This document shows positions 35,551 through 46,341 of a stretch of DNA of 62,230 bases, piece by piece; position 1 is the stretch's first letter; every line of letters begins with the position of its first letter. The translations under genes were made by a program, and so were the position numbers. The stretch spans positions 1-62,230 of the forward strand of contig CAVXOY010000022.1 in NCBI GenBank assembly GCA_963763495.1, read 5' to 3'. The notes under the pieces were generated by a model. It did not search any database and was not told where the DNA came from. It saw nothing but the letters and a program-made list of their open reading frames with translations. The DNA comes from DAOUEO01 sp963763495. Lineage in GTDB: Bacteria; Chloroflexota; Dehalococcoidia; DSTF01; JALHUB01.

Positions 35551-35575
35551 GCCGTCTCAGTGTTTCTTGGTTACT

Positions 35576-35673
35576 TGGCGGGAGTGGGTGGGAGTCGAAC
35601 CCACCCGGGACGGCGCAGGCCGCCCCGCAACGATTTTGAAGACCGCGAGGCCCACCGGGACCCATCCACTCCC
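35576..35673 (-). tRNA. selC: tRNA-Sec (UCA anticodon)
   Basis: Read on the minus strand: an 8-bp acceptor stem (GGGAGTGG with CCACTCCC), a 6-bp D stem around a 4-nt loop (GGGTCC-CGGT-GGGCCT), anticodon loop CTTCAAA with UCA, a long variable arm (GGGGCGGC pairing GCCGTCCC), a 5-bp T stem with TTCGACT loop, discriminator G and an encoded CCA (35576-35578). The 8+5 acceptor/T architecture, UCA and long variable arm together identify bacterial selenocysteine tRNA. Implies the genome reads some UGA codons as selenocysteine. selA/B/D are not in the window. Confidence 0.93.
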
Positions 35674-35730
35674 CTGCGGATCGTCTTGTATGTTACATCT
35701 TCCGGGGTGACAAGGGGTAGGCAGGCCTGC

Positions 35731-36667
35731 CTAGTCGCCGAAGTTGGCGCTGATGTACTGGTCCGCCCTGATAGCCGCCGTCGCGCCGTCTCCCGCCGCG
35801 CTCACCGCCTGGCGGGCGGCGTTCGCCCGCATGTCGCCGGCGGCGAAGACCCCCGGCAGCTCCGTCTCCATCCAGTCGTTGACGACGACGCGGCCGGTCT
35901 CGTCCAGCTTGAGGGTGCCACGGAGAAAATCGGTGCAGGGCTCCTGGCCGATGAAGATGAAAACGCCGCTCACCGTCATCTCCGACTCAACGCCCGTAAC
36001 CAAGTTCCGCAGCCGTACGCCGGTTACGGCGTCTTCACCCAGGATCTCCGTTACCACGCTGTCCCAGACGAACTCCATCTTCGGCTCGGCGAAGGCCCGC
36101 TCTTGGAGGATCGCGGTCGCGCGCAGCCGGTCGCGGCGGTGAATAACGCGCACCTTCGAGGCGAAGCGGGTGATGAGCAATCCCTCGTCGATGGCGGAGT
36201 CGCCGCCGCCCACCACTGCCACCTCTTCGTCCCTGTAGAAGGCGGCGTCGCAGGTGGCGCAGTAGGAGACGCCGTGGCCCGTCAGGCGCTCCTCGCCGGG
36301 CACGCCCAGCTTGCGGTAGACGGCGCCGCCGGTCAGGATCACCGCCTTGGCTAGATAGTCCCCCTCGCCGGTCTTGACGAGATAGCGCTCATCGGCGCGC
36401 TCCAGGGCGGTTGCCTCAGCGCAGGCCGTCTCCATGCCGTATTCTCTCGGCCTGCCGCTGCATCGCCTCGGCGAGGTCGAAGCCGTTGACGCCGTCGGGG
36501 AAGCCGGGATAGTTCTCTATCGTCGCCGCCAGGCCGACCTGACCGCCGGTCACGCCTCTTTCCAGGAGGATCGTCCGGCGGCGGGACCGCGCTGCGTAGA
36601 GGCCCGCCGCCAAACCGGCCGGCCCACCACCGACGATAACGATGTCATACTCTTTCGCCATCGCCAC
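35731..36667 (-). CDS. trxB: Thioredoxin reductase (one frameshift)
   Basis: FAD domain YDIVIVGGGPAGLAAGLYAARS, redox pair in SYCATCDAAFYRD, NADPH site VAVVGGGDSAIDEGL and HRRDRLRA, and the late VFAAGDMRANAARQAVSAAGDG. One extra A near 36438 breaks the frame; removing it joins RQAERYGMETAC. About 310 residues. Reduces thioredoxin with NADPH; trxA is the next gene upstream on the same strand, about 100 nt away. Confidence 0.93.
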
Positions 36668-36764
36668 GCTCCTTGCGGTGCGGAGACATAGGTTCGCTGC
36701 CAGCGGGTAGCAGCGAACCTATAATGTCATACCGATTGTCACCGTTGCCGCGCCCTTTCAGGGG

Positions 36765-37091
36765 CTACCCTATGGCGTCGTCCAGGTGCTTCTTGAGATC
36801 GCTCTTGGGCCGGAAGCCGATCACCTGGCCGACGACCTCTCCCCCCTTGAAGATCAGCAGCGTCGGTATGCTGCGGATCCCGTAGCGGGAGGCGATCACC
36901 GGGTTCTCGTCGGTGTTCAACTTGAGAAAGTTTACCTTACCGGCGAACTCGCCCGACAGCTCCTCGACCACAGGCGCCACCATGCGGCAGGGCCCGCACC
37001 AGGGCGCCCAGAAATCAACTAGCACCGGCAGGCTGGACTTGATGACATCCTGCTCAAACGTGGTGTCGCTTACTTCCTTTACGGCGGCCAT
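36765..37091 (-). CDS. trxA: Thioredoxin
   Basis: 108 aa, with the WCGPC active site at residues 31-35, LVDFWAPWCGPCRMVAPVVEEL and the cis-Pro segment YGIRSIPTLLIFKGGE. Start ATG 37091 restores the usual length. Its promoter region is shared with the divergent CsoR-type regulator. Confidence 0.95.
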   Translation of the reverse strand: MAAVKEVSDTTFEQDVIKSSLPVLVDFWAPWCGPCRMVAPVVEELSGEFAGKVNFLKLNTDENPVIASRYGIRSIPTLLIFKGGEVVGQVIGFRPKSDLKKHLDDAIG

Positions 37092-37120
37092 TGTTCTTCC
37101 TCCTTCACCTACCCATAATC

Positions 37121-37177
37121 TTGACACTAGGGTCATTGCTGTCTATAATTGTAGTATACCCCCTGGGGGTATGTCAA
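37121..37177. promoter_or_regulatory. Divergent promoters of trxA and the CsoR-type regulator around one palindromic operator
   Basis: Rightward: TTGACA (37121-37126), 17 nt, TATAAT (37144-37149). Leftward on the minus strand: TTGACA (37172-37177), 18 nt, TACAAT (37148-37153). The perfect inverted repeat ATACCCCCTGGGGGTAT (37156-37172) lies just past the rightward -10 and between the leftward -35 and -10. C/G-tract palindromes of this kind are typical CsoR-family operators, so one repressor could close both promoters. Confidence 0.75.
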
Positions 37178-37206
37178 GACTGCTGAAGAAAAAAGAGGCA
37201 TTCATC

Positions 37207-37518
37207 ATGCAAACCGGGCCGGAAGAAGACAACATCCTCGTCCGACTCCGCCGCATCGAGGGCCAGGTGCGAGGCATCCAGCGTATGCTTGCGGGCGATC
37301 GCGAATGCGAGGAGGTGCTGACCCAGTTGATGGCGGTCCGCAGCAGCATCGACCAGGTGGGGCTCCTGATGGTGGAGAGACACATCGAGAAGTGTCTGCT
37401 CAAAGATTTTGAGGACGACCCTGACCGCCTCCAGAAGGTCAAGGCAACCCTTCAGATGTGGACGCGCTTTGGATTGCTGCCGGGTGCTTCCTCGCCGCTG
37501 GAAGGATTGCCGGAGTGA
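37207..37518 (+). CDS. CsoR/DUF156-family metal or sulfur-sensing repressor
   Basis: 103 aa all-helical protein: ILVRLRRIEGQVRGIQRMLAGDRECEEVLTQLMAVRSSIDQVGLLMVERHIEKCLL. The ligand pattern is Cys (DREC), His and Cys (ERHIEKC), the Cys-His-Cys triad of copper CsoR; CstR-type persulfide sensors use the two Cys. ATG 37207 has AAGAGG 8 nt upstream; an ATG at 37171 would lie in the operator. Divergent from trxA, which suggests a thiol-stress or metal response. Confidence 0.88.
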   Translation: MQTGPEEDNILVRLRRIEGQVRGIQRMLAGDRECEEVLTQLMAVRSSIDQVGLLMVERHIEKCLLKDFEDDPDRLQKVKATLQMWTRFGLLPGASSPLEGLPE

Positions 37519-37530
37519 CCTTGCCCACGG

Positions 37531-38532
37531 CTATTTCTTGGGCGTCTCCGCCAGCTCTTCGAGGATACCGGCGGCAACGGCCTCCTGCGCCGAGCGGAGG
37601 GCGTTCTTGAAGGCATTGGCGTCGCTGCGGCCGTGGGCAACGATAACGACCCCTTTGACTCCCAGCAGAGGGACGCCCCCGTATTCCGAGTAGTCAAGGC
37701 GCTGGCGCACGTCGTAGAACGCCTGCCTTAGCGCTAGAGCGGCCAGCTTGTACTGAAGCCTCGTGGTCAAGACATCCCTGATGAGGTCCACGACGAACAT
37801 CACAGAGGCCTCGCTTACCTTGACGGCGATGTTGCCGGTGAAGCCGTCGGTTACGACGACATCGACCGCTCCTTTGGCGATGTCCTTCCCCTCGACGTTG
37901 CCGATGAAGTTGAGGTGAGTCCTCCGCAGCTTCTGATACACTTCTCGCGCCAGCTCGTTGCCCTTGTTCTCCTCTTCGCCGATGTTGAGCAGCCCCACGC
38001 GCGGCCGCGCCATCCCGAACATTCGCCGCATGTAGGCTGAACCCATGTGCGCGAACTGGACGAGGTAGGCGGGCTTGCATTCCGCGTTTGCCCCCGCATC
38101 CAGAATCAGCGCACCGTGCTCGCTCGAGGGCAAGAGAGCGCCGATAGCCGGCCGGTGGATCCCCGGCAGCCGTCCCAGATTGAGCAGGGCGGAGGTGACA
38201 ACCGCGCCCGTGTTGCCGGCGGACACGACCGCCGCCACCTCTCCTTCCCTGAGCAGGCGCATCGCCACGTTGATGGAGGCGTCGCGCTTCTTGCGGACGG
38301 CGCGGGCGGACGATTCGTCCATCTCGACGTTTTGGCTGGCCTCTATGATCTGGAGCCCTGAAGGCAGGGGCTCGTAGCGGGCGAGTTCGGCCTCCAGCAA
38401 AGTCCGCGGTCCCACGAGGGCGATGGCGCAGTCCAGACGGCGGGCCGCCTGCACAGCGCCGGCGACCGCCTCGTGGGGAGCGCGGTCGCCCCCCATGGCA
38501 TCGAGCGCAATCAGCATTCGCTTTCCGTTCAT
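37531..38532 (-). CDS. plsX: Phosphate acyltransferase PlsX
   Basis: 333 aa. LIALDAMGGDRAPHEAVAGAVQA, VSAGNTGAVVTSAL, LLNIGEEENKGNELAREVYQKL, NFIGNVEGKDIAKGAVDVVVTDGFTGNI and a final GVPLLGVKGVVIVAHGRSDANAFKNAL. Makes acyl-phosphate from acyl-ACP for phospholipid synthesis. Intact. Usually next to fab genes or rpmF, here next to unrelated genes. Confidence 0.95.
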   Translation of the reverse strand: MNGKRMLIALDAMGGDRAPHEAVAGAVQAARRLDCAIALVGPRTLLEAELARYEPLPSGLQIIEASQNVEMDESSARAVRKKRDASINVAMRLLREGEVAAVVSAGNTGAVVTSALLNLGRLPGIHRPAIGALLPSSEHGALILDAGANAECKPAYLVQFAHMGSAYMRRMFGMARPRVGLLNIGEEENKGNELAREVYQKLRRTHLNFIGNVEGKDIAKGAVDVVVTDGFTGNIAVKVSEASVMFVVDLIRDVLTTRLQYKLAALALRQAFYDVRQRLDYSEYGGVPLLGVKGVVIVAHGRSDANAFKNALRSAQEAVAAGILEELAETPKK

Positions 38533-38553
38533 GTCACCTCGCTGGCCGCCCTA

Positions 38554-39337
38554 TTAGGCACGGCCGGCCACGAATATCATCCGCGGGCTGTCTGAATCAT
38601 AAGGCTCCAGGTCATAGGAGCCGTAGACGCCTTCGATCTTCAACCCCGTCTGCTTAAGGAGAAGCTCCATCTCAAACCGATGCACGTAGCGCGACTCGAA
38701 CGTGGCCTGCCGCCGCCGCGAGCCCGCGTCATGCCATTCCTCGTAGATGTGAGTGATCCGCTGGACTTGGCGGGCCCTGTCCGCCTCCGTGCTCACGAAC
38801 TTACTCACCATCGTGCCATCTTGACGTTCTCTTGTCCACTCCAAGACAAGCTCCTGGCACCCCGGCTCCCATTCCACCGCCTCGGGGTTAGGCAGGTCGA
38901 GGGCAAATAGACCACTCGCTGCCAGGTGATCGCGGACGCGTTCCAGGGTTTGGATCTGCTTCGCCTGACTGTCCAGGTGCAAGAACCCGCCCAATGCGCA
39001 GAAGATGAGCCCGAAGCTCACGTCGAATGAGAACTCCGTCATCTCCGCCAGGATGAACTGGAGGTTGTTCCGTCGCCTGCCCGCTTTGCGCCGCGCCGCC
39101 GCCAGCATCGCTTCTGAGGAGTCGATCCCTACTACTGTGTGCCCGCTCTTCGCCAGCGGGATGGCCACGCGGCCGGTGCCCGCCCCCAGCTCCAGGACGG
39201 GCATCTCTGTCCGCCGCGCCAAGTTGTCGTAGAAGTGACACGTCCTCCTGGAAGTCTCCCAGGTCGAGGTCGTAGTAGTCGGCGATGACGGCGAAGGGAT
39301 CGTCACTCCTGCGCATGGTGTTCTCGCGCTTGTCCAT
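38554..39337 (-). CDS. SAM-dependent methyltransferase (one frameshift)
   Basis: N-terminus MRRSDDPFAVIADYYDLDLGDFQEDV reads in one frame, then a shift near 39240 leads to HFYDNLARRTEMPVLELGAGTGRVAIPLAKSGHTVVGIDSSEAMLAAA, with motif I LELGAGTGR and the acidic Asp of VGIDSSE. The C-terminus has a beta-rich insert (ATFESRYVHRFEMELLLKQTGLKIEGVYG). Class I fold, about 260 residues; substrate unknown. Start ATG 39337 (or 39316), directly after the M20 peptidase stop. Confidence 0.85.
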
Positions 39338-39339
39338 TT

Positions 39340-40529
39340 TCAGTCCGGTTGAACCGGCTTGCCGAACTCCTCCCGCATCCGCCGGCGCAGGTCTTCGTCC
39401 ACCAGGACATCGACCGCCGTCATGGCGAGCGCCTTCGCCGCGTCGAGGAGGCCGCGGTGCCCTTCTTCGGACGCGGCAAATTGGGCGAACTCCGGCCGTG
39501 TGAATAGCGACACCCCGCGGCGCGACGGCGATGTTGGGATGGATCGCCGGCACGACGACGCTCACGTTCCCCATGTCGGTGCTGCCCAGTCCGCGCGAGG
39601 TCGAGACCTCGTCCACTTGGCGGCCCAGCTGTTCCAGGTTGGCGCCGCAGGCTTCGGCCAAAGGAATGTTGGGACGCAAGGGGGCGTACTGAACGTCGGC
39701 CCAGCGATACTCCAGTCGGGCGCCGGTCGCCTGAGCGCCCGCCTGGAAGCAGGAGAGCGCCCTCTGCTTGAGGTCCTCCAGAGTAGGGTTCGTCCTTGGC
39801 TCGGATGAGGAAGCTGGCGGCGGAATGGGCAGGGATGACGTTCGGTGCTTGGCCGCCGTCGGTGATGATCCCGTGGATGCGGTCGCTGTCCTTGATCTGC
39901 TGCCGGAGGGCGTTGATAGCGGTGAACGAGATGATGAGCGCGTCGAGGGCGTTTATCCCCGCTTCCGGGCGGGTCGAGGCGTGCGATTCCCGGCCGAAGT
40001 ACTCGACGTCCAGCTCGATGCAGGCCAGGGCACTCGTGATGACGGCGTTGCGCGAGCCGGGGTGGAAGAGCATGGCCGCGTCCAGGTCGTCGAAGGCGCC
40101 GCGGCCCGCCATGATCGCCTTGCCGCCGTAGATCTCCTCCGCCGGTGTGCCGATGGCGACCACGCTGCCGCCGGTCGCCGCCAGCACGCCTCTGACGGCT
40201 ACCGCTGCCCCGACGGAGCTGGCCGCGATCAGGTTGTGGCCGCAGGCGTGGCCCAGGCCGGGGAGGGCGTCGTACTCGGCGAGGAAACCGACGCGAGGCC
40301 GCTCATCGCCGCTGCTCGCCCGGAAGGCGGTCGCTAGCTGACAGTAGGGCCGCTCGACGGCGAAGCCGCGCTCTTCGAGGTAGGCGCAGAGCCAGCCGCA
40401 GGCCTTCTCTTCCTGGAAGCCCTCCTCCGGGTTCTCGTGGATGCGGAGGCTGAGGTCGACAAGCTCGTTTCGCTGCGCCTCCACGGCGGCGATGACCTGG
40501 GCCTTGAGTTCGTCTCTATCCGGGATCAT
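39340..40529 (-). CDS. M20-family amidohydrolase/peptidase (frameshifted)
   Basis: Opening NELVDLSLRIHENPEEGFQEEKAC, metal motifs LPGLGHACGHNLIAA and TPAEEIYGGKA, and a lid dimerisation domain (ESHASTRPEAGINALDALI). The frame shifts near 39790 and again near 39525; other frames supply MRPNIPLAEACGANLEQLG, SRGLGSTDMGNVS and SLFTRPEFAQFAASEEGHRGLLDAAKALA, ending TGA 39340. About 395 residues. Related to aminobenzoyl-glutamate and N-acyl amino-acid hydrolases; substrate not assignable. Confidence 0.88.
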
Positions 40530-40623
40530 GGGGGCGATGTCCGTTTGCGTGTCCAGCCCAAAGAGTAGGATTCAGCGACTTACCTGATTGTAGGTGGGCC
40601 TCGTCAGGCCCGTCAAGGAGAGG

Positions 40624-40652
40624 TTGTCGCGGATGTCGGCAGGGTATATCAT
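40624..40652 (+). promoter_or_regulatory. Candidate promoter of the thiamine operon
   Basis: TTGTCG (40624-40629), 17 nt, TATCAT (40647-40652), some 30 nt upstream of the TPP riboswitch. A GGGCCT/AGGCCC hairpin lies just before it at 40597-40612. Confidence 0.45.
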
Positions 40653-40684
40653 GATCGGTAGAGAGAACTGCATAAGTTGCTCGG

Positions 40685-40792
40685 GAGCTGGGGGAGTCCT
40701 TCTCCGGAAGGGCGGGCCCGGCTGAGAGGGTGGCCGAAAAGCCGTCACCGACCGTTTGAACCTGATCTGGATAATGCCAGCGTAGGAAGAGC
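40685..40792 (+). ncRNA. TPP (THI-box) riboswitch
   Basis: Contains the pyrimidine-sensing GGCTGAGAGGGT segment (about 40720-40731) and the diphosphate-sensing stretch from about 40758 to 40782 (GAACCTGATCTGGATAATGC and following CAGCG), both near-exact to the class consensus. When TPP is bound it should lower expression of the downstream thiD-thiC genes. No T-run follows; a CGGGTC/GACCCG hairpin lies between aptamer and start codon, so translational control is plausible. Confidence 0.95.
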
Positions 40793-40877
40793 GGAAGTGT
40801 GGATTGCGCTACTCGCTCGGCGGGTCACCGACCCGGCCCCAGCGGGTGGCGCTTTCGATTTGTGGGAGACCGTAACC

Positions 40878-41675
40878 GTGAGAACTGTGATGACCATAGC
40901 CGGGTCCGACTCCAGCGCGGGAGCCGGCATCCAGGCTGACCTCAAGACCTTCGCCGCTCTGGGCGTGTACGGGACGTCGGTCATCACCGCTATCACCGCC
41001 CAGAACACGCAGGGCGTCCGGCGGGTCGAGGACGCTATCCCCGGATATCGTCGCCGCCCAGATCGACGCCGTTGTCAGCGACATCGGCGCCGACGTGGTG
41101 AAGACGGGAATGCTGCCGAACGCGGCGATCATCGAGGTCGTCGTCGAGAAGGTGCGGGAATACGGTCTTACGGAGCTTGTGGTCGACCCGGTGATGCGGG
41201 CGACGGGCGGCGATTCCCTGATGGCGAAGGACGCTGTCACGGCGATTCGGGAGCGGCTGCTGCCGATGGCTCTCGTCTTCACTCCCAACCTGTTTGAGGC
41301 GGCGGCGCTGGTCGGGCAGGAGGTGACGGGTCTCGACGGGATGCGCTGGGCGGCGAAGGAGATCGTCGGCATGGGCGCGCGGAACGTCGTCGTCAAGGGC
41401 GGCCACCTCGACGGCCCGGCCATCGACGTCTTCTATGACGGGCGCGACTACCATGAGTTCGCCGCTCCGCGCGTCGATACCATCAACACCCACGGCACCG
41501 GCTGCACCTTCGCCTCGGCGATAGCGGCCTTTCTGGCCAAAGGCTTGGACGTGCGGCAGGCGGTGGCGGCGGCGAAGGCGTATGTTACCAAGGCCCTCCA
41601 GAGTCCTATCCGCTGGGGCAGGGGAACGGGCCTGTGCACCACTTCTTCCGGTACTGGCAGGATATCCGGCGCTAG
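40878..41675 (+). CDS. thiD: Hydroxymethylpyrimidine (phosphate) kinase ThiD (two frameshifts)
   Basis: VMTIAGSDSSAGAGIQADLKTFAALGVYGTSVITAITAQNTQGV begins the ribokinase-like fold. A shift near 41035 leads to DVVKTGMLPNAAIIEVV, VVDPVMRATGGDSLM, LVFTPNLFEAAALVGQ and the DTINTHGTGCTFASAIAA anion-hole loop. A second shift near 41603 leads to the end GNGPVHHFFRYWQDIRR, stop TAG 41673. The GTG start 40878 follows GGGAG by 9 nt. Phosphorylates HMP to HMP-PP. First gene after the TPP riboswitch. Confidence 0.92.
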
Positions 41676-41719
41676 CGAGCGCGCGTGTGGGGGCTCGAAG
41701 CGGGGCCCGGGAGGCCGAC

Positions 41720-43068
<1,349 letters not shown>

Positions 43069-43072
<4 letters not shown>

Positions 43073-43475
43073 CGCTGTCTTATCCCAAGCGCCAGGCGAT
43101 CTTGGCGGCGGCGGCGTCGTCGTCGAGGACGGACGCGTGCTGCTGCTCGAGGACCGTTGGGGACGCTGGGGCCTGCCGTCGGGCTTCATCGAGGAAGGCG
43201 AGGCGCCGGAGGAGACAGTCCAGCGTGAGATCCTCGAGGAACTGGGCGTGGAGAGCGAAGTCGTGTCGCCGCTGCGGCCGGAGATACGCTGGGATGGCCC
43301 CGAAGGTTCCACGTTTGTGTTGCTGCACTACGCCATCCGCTTACTTGGCCGGGACTTCATTCCCAACGAGGAGGTCGTCCAGTACCGCTGGGTGCCGTTC
43401 TCCGAGCTTGGGGAGTACAACGTATGGCCGAATATCGTGCGGGTCTGCGAAGAGTACCGGCGTTCCTTACCGTGA
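43069..43475 (+). CDS. Nudix hydrolase (one frameshift) inside the thiamine operon
   Basis: Starts at ATG 43069 in an ATGA overlap with the thiC stop (MTLSYPKRQAI). A one-base shift near 43105 leads to LGGGGVVVEDGRVLLLEDRWGRWGLPSGFIEEGE; the complete Nudix box GFIEEGEAPEETVQREILEELGV is intact. About 135 residues. Nudix enzymes hydrolyse nucleoside diphosphate derivatives; its position between thiC and thiG suggests a thiamine-related pyrophosphate (for example TPP or HMP-PP), which is inference. Confidence 0.85.
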
Positions 43476-43501
43476 TCAGCTAGCTAAGTGGGAGTGTCGA
43501 C

Positions 43502-44305
43502 ATGGAAGATTATTTGGAGATAGCCGGCAAGAGGTTCCGTTCCCGGCTCCTCGTGGGGACGGGCAAGTATCGCACACCCGAGGAGATGGTCGCTGCTATA
43601 GAAGCGTCGGGCGCGGAGATCGTGACGGTGGCCATCCGCCGCCTCGACCTCGACAAGCCCGACCAGAAGACGCTCTTGGACTACATAGACTGGAGCAAGT
43701 ACACGATCCTGCCCAACACTGCCGCCTGCCGGACGGTGGAGGAGGCGCTTTTCACCGCCCGCCTCGGCCGCGAGGTCACCGGCTCCAACTGGGTGAAGCT
43801 GGAGGTAGTCCCCGACCCCAAGTACCTGCTGCCCGACCCCATCGGCACCTTCGAAGCGGCGAAGGTCCTGTTGAGCGAGGGCTTCGTCGTCCTTCCTTAC
43901 ATACACGCCGACCCGATCCTGGCCCGCAGGCTGGAGGAGATCGGTTGCGCTACGGTGATGCCCCTCGGCTCGGCGATCGGCTCCGGGCAGGGCATCCTTA
44001 CGCTGGAGGAGATTCGGATCATCGTCGAACAGGCGAACGTGCCCGTCGTCGTCGACGCCGGCCTGGGCGCCCCCTCCGACGCCGCCCTGGCGATGGAGAC
44101 GGGCGCGGACGCCGTGCTGATGAACACCGCCCTCGCCGAAGCCGGCGACCCCGCTCTCATGGCTGCTGCCCTTCGCAGAGGCGTGGAGGCCGGCCGCCAG
44201 GCCTACCTGGCCGGTCGCATCCCCAAGAAGCGATACGCCTCGGCCAGCAGCCCTCAGGAGGGTGTAGCGGGCCGTCCGGCCGTATCGACGGGAGGTGGAG
44301 AATGA
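43502..44305 (+). CDS. thiG: Thiazole synthase ThiG
   Basis: 267 aa. LEIAGKRFRSRLLVGTGKYRTPEEM, VTVAIRRLD, NTAACRTVEEAL, WVKLEVVPDPKYLLPDP, VLPYIHADPILARRLEEIGCATVMPLGSAIGSG and VVDAGLGAPSDAALAMETGADAVLMNTALA. Builds the thiazole ring from deoxyxylulose phosphate, dehydroglycine and ThiS-thiocarboxylate. SD GGGAG 8 nt before ATG. Overlaps thiE by 3 nt. Confidence 0.97.
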   Translation: MEDYLEIAGKRFRSRLLVGTGKYRTPEEMVAAIEASGAEIVTVAIRRLDLDKPDQKTLLDYIDWSKYTILPNTAACRTVEEALFTARLGREVTGSNWVKLEVVPDPKYLLPDPIGTFEAAKVLLSEGFVVLPYIHADPILARRLEEIGCATVMPLGSAIGSGQGILTLEEIRIIVEQANVPVVVDAGLGAPSDAALAMETGADAVLMNTALAEAGDPALMAAALRRGVEAGRQAYLAGRIPKKRYASASSPQEGVAGRPAVSTGGGE

Positions 44306-44995
44306 CGGCGGAAAGAGTTCCTCCCAGCCGTATCGGTCGCCTGCGTCTTCCCACTCTCTGTCTCATCACCGACCGCCATCAGTGCGGCGAGATGGGTATC
44401 GAGGCGGTGGTGAGAGAGGCCGTCGAAGGTGGGGTCAATGTAGTGCAGCTCCGGGAGAAGGACCTGCCGGCGCGTGATCTGTTTGCCCTGGGCATGCGCC
44501 TGCGGGAGATCACGCGCGGCAAGGCTCTTCTGCTCGTAAATGACCGTGTGGACGTGGCCCAGGCTTGCGGCGCCGACGGCGTCCATCTGCCGGAGAGCGG
44601 CCTGCCGACCCCAATGGCCCGCTGGGTACTGGGTCGCAACGCTCTTGTCGGCTGCTCGGTACATAGTGTGGAGGCCGCTGTCCAGGCCGAGGCTGACGGA
44701 GCCGACCTCGTCCAGCTCGGCACGGTCTTCGCTTCTCCCTCCAAACCGGACTCCGCACCCGTCGGCGTGAAGCTGCTGCGGGAGGTGGCGGATGCCGTAT
44801 CCATACCTGTGCTGGCTGTGGGAGGCGTCACGCCGGAGAACGCCGCCGAGGTAATCGCTGCCGGCGCCGCTGGCGCCGCCGTCATCTCCGCGATCTGTCG
44901 CGCCGACGACCCGAAGGCGGTAGCCGAAGGCCCTGGTCGAGGCGATGACCGAAGCGTGGAACCGGCGAGCGGCTGGCAAAGAGGCGAAGGCATAG
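44303..44995 (+). CDS. thiE: Thiamine-phosphate synthase ThiE, first copy (one frameshift)
   Basis: TIM barrel joining HMP-PP and thiazole phosphate. LCLITDRHQCGEMGIEAVVREAVEGGVNVVQLREKDLPARDL (QLREKD pyrophosphate site), LLLVNDRVDVAQACGADGVHLPESGLP, VGCSVHSVEAAVQAEADGADLVQLGTVFASPSKP, LAVGGVTPENAAEVIAAGAAGAAVISAI. An extra G near 44930 breaks the last 20 codons; the corrected end is ALVEAMTEAWNRRAAGKEAKA with TAG at 44993. Starts in the ATGA overlap with thiG. A second thiE lies at 46.3-47.0 kb. Confidence 0.94.
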
Positions 44996-44999
44996 TGTC

Positions 45000-45203
45000 G
45001 TGATCGCGCTCACCGTAAACGGCAAGCGGCGGGAGCTGGCGGCTGAGACAGACCTGGCCGGCTTCCTTCAGGAGCTGCAGATAGACCCCCGCGCAGTCGC
45101 GGTGGCCTACAACGGCGAGGTCGTGCCCCGCGACCGCTATCCCACCATCCAGTTGCGCGAAGGCGATGCCCTGGAGATCGTGCGCATGGTGGGAGGAGGC
45201 TAG
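45000..45203 (+). CDS. thiS: Sulfur carrier protein ThiS
   Basis: 67 aa beta-grasp protein ending in GG (RMVGGG), the residue thiocarboxylated to donate sulfur to ThiG. Visible: VNGKRRELAAETDLAGFLQEL, VAVAYNGEVVPRDRYPTIQLREGDALEIV. GTG start at 45000, a few bases after thiE. Confidence 0.94.
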   Translation: MIALTVNGKRRELAAETDLAGFLQELQIDPRAVAVAYNGEVVPRDRYPTIQLREGDALEIVRMVGGG

Positions 45204-45214
45204 GTCCCCAATCG

Positions 45215-46338
45215 ATGAGCGCTCAGCGTCCGCCAGACGTGGTGTTGTGGGTGGCGGAGTCATCGGCTGCTCGATTGCCTACTACCTAGCGCAAGAGGGC
45301 GTGAAGGTGACTGTCCTCGATAAGGGCGAGATAGGCAGCGAGGCGTCGCGGGCGGCCGCCGGCATGCTGGCCCCTCTGGCGGAAGCGGAAGAGGACGGCC
45401 CCTTCCAGGAGTTGGGCCTGGCCAGCCTTCGCATGTTCCCCGATCTCGTGGAGACCCTTAAGCAGGAGTGCGGCGTCGACATCGAATATCTGCGCTCCGG
45501 CATCCTGCGCGTTGCTCTGACGGAAAAAGAAGCGGAGCATCTAGGGGGCTTCGCTCGCCGCCGGCCGTCGCCCGGACTGGAACTCCACTGGCTCGACCCC
45601 GGAGAACTGCGCGCTATCGAACCGGGGCTGTCGTCGGCGGCGCGGGGTGCGCTCTATTCGCCGGAAGAGCACCAGGTGAACGCCGACCGGCTGGTGCAGG
45701 CACTGGCGAAGGCGGCGGCGGGACACGGCGCCGACCTCCGGCAGAACACGCGGGTCATGGGACTGACGAGACAAGGCACACGGGTCACCGGCGTGCGCAC
45801 CTCCGAATGGCACGCTTGCCGCCGGACACGTCGTCCTCGCGGCGGGCGCCTGGACGGCGAGGCTCGTCGAGGGCGTCGACGCGGTCAGACTGCCCGTGTT
45901 CCCCGTCCGGGGACAGATGATGGCCTTGCCGGCGTCGCGCTCGGCCCTGCGGCATATCGTCTGGGGCGAACGATGGCTATCTGGTGCCTAAGGCGAATGG
46001 CCTCGTCTTCGCCGGCGCCACCGTGGAGCGGGTGGGCTTCCGCAAGAACGTGACTGTTGAGGGACTGGACGCGCTGAGGAGGATGACGAAGTCGCTCTTG
46101 CCCCGTCTTGGCAGCCTGGACGCCGTCGACGCCTGGGCCGGTTTCCGGCCGGGGTCAGCCGACGGCCTGCCGATCTCTGGGGCCGGTTCCCGGATGGGAG
46201 GGCCTGAGCGTGGCCACCGGTCACTTCCGCAACGGCATCCTGCTTGCGCCCATCACCGGCCGGCTCATCGCCCGCTCGATCCTCGACGGCTCCGCCGACG
46301 AGGCCTTGGCCCCGTTCAGCCCCGCTCGTTTCCTGTAG
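45215..46338 (+). CDS. thiO: Glycine oxidase ThiO (at least four frameshifts)
   Basis: FAD-dependent oxidase making dehydroglycine for ThiG. The start MSAQRPPDVV joins by a shift near 45243 to VVGGGVIGCSIAYYLAQEGVKVTVLDKGEIGSEASRAAAGMLAP. Further shifts near 45810, 45965 and 46185 connect to AAGAWTARLVEGVDAVRLPVFPVRGQMMALP, DGYLVPKANGLVFAGATVERVGF and ATGHFRNGILLAPITGRLIARSILDG. About 372 residues joined. The most broken gene in the thiamine operon. Confidence 0.9.
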
Positions 46339-46341
46339 CGC

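Noticed and set aside
40597..40612. GGGCCT/AGGCCC hairpin upstream of the thiamine promoter, possible terminator
   Set aside because: No T-run follows on either strand, and the adjacent M20 gene is transcribed away from it.
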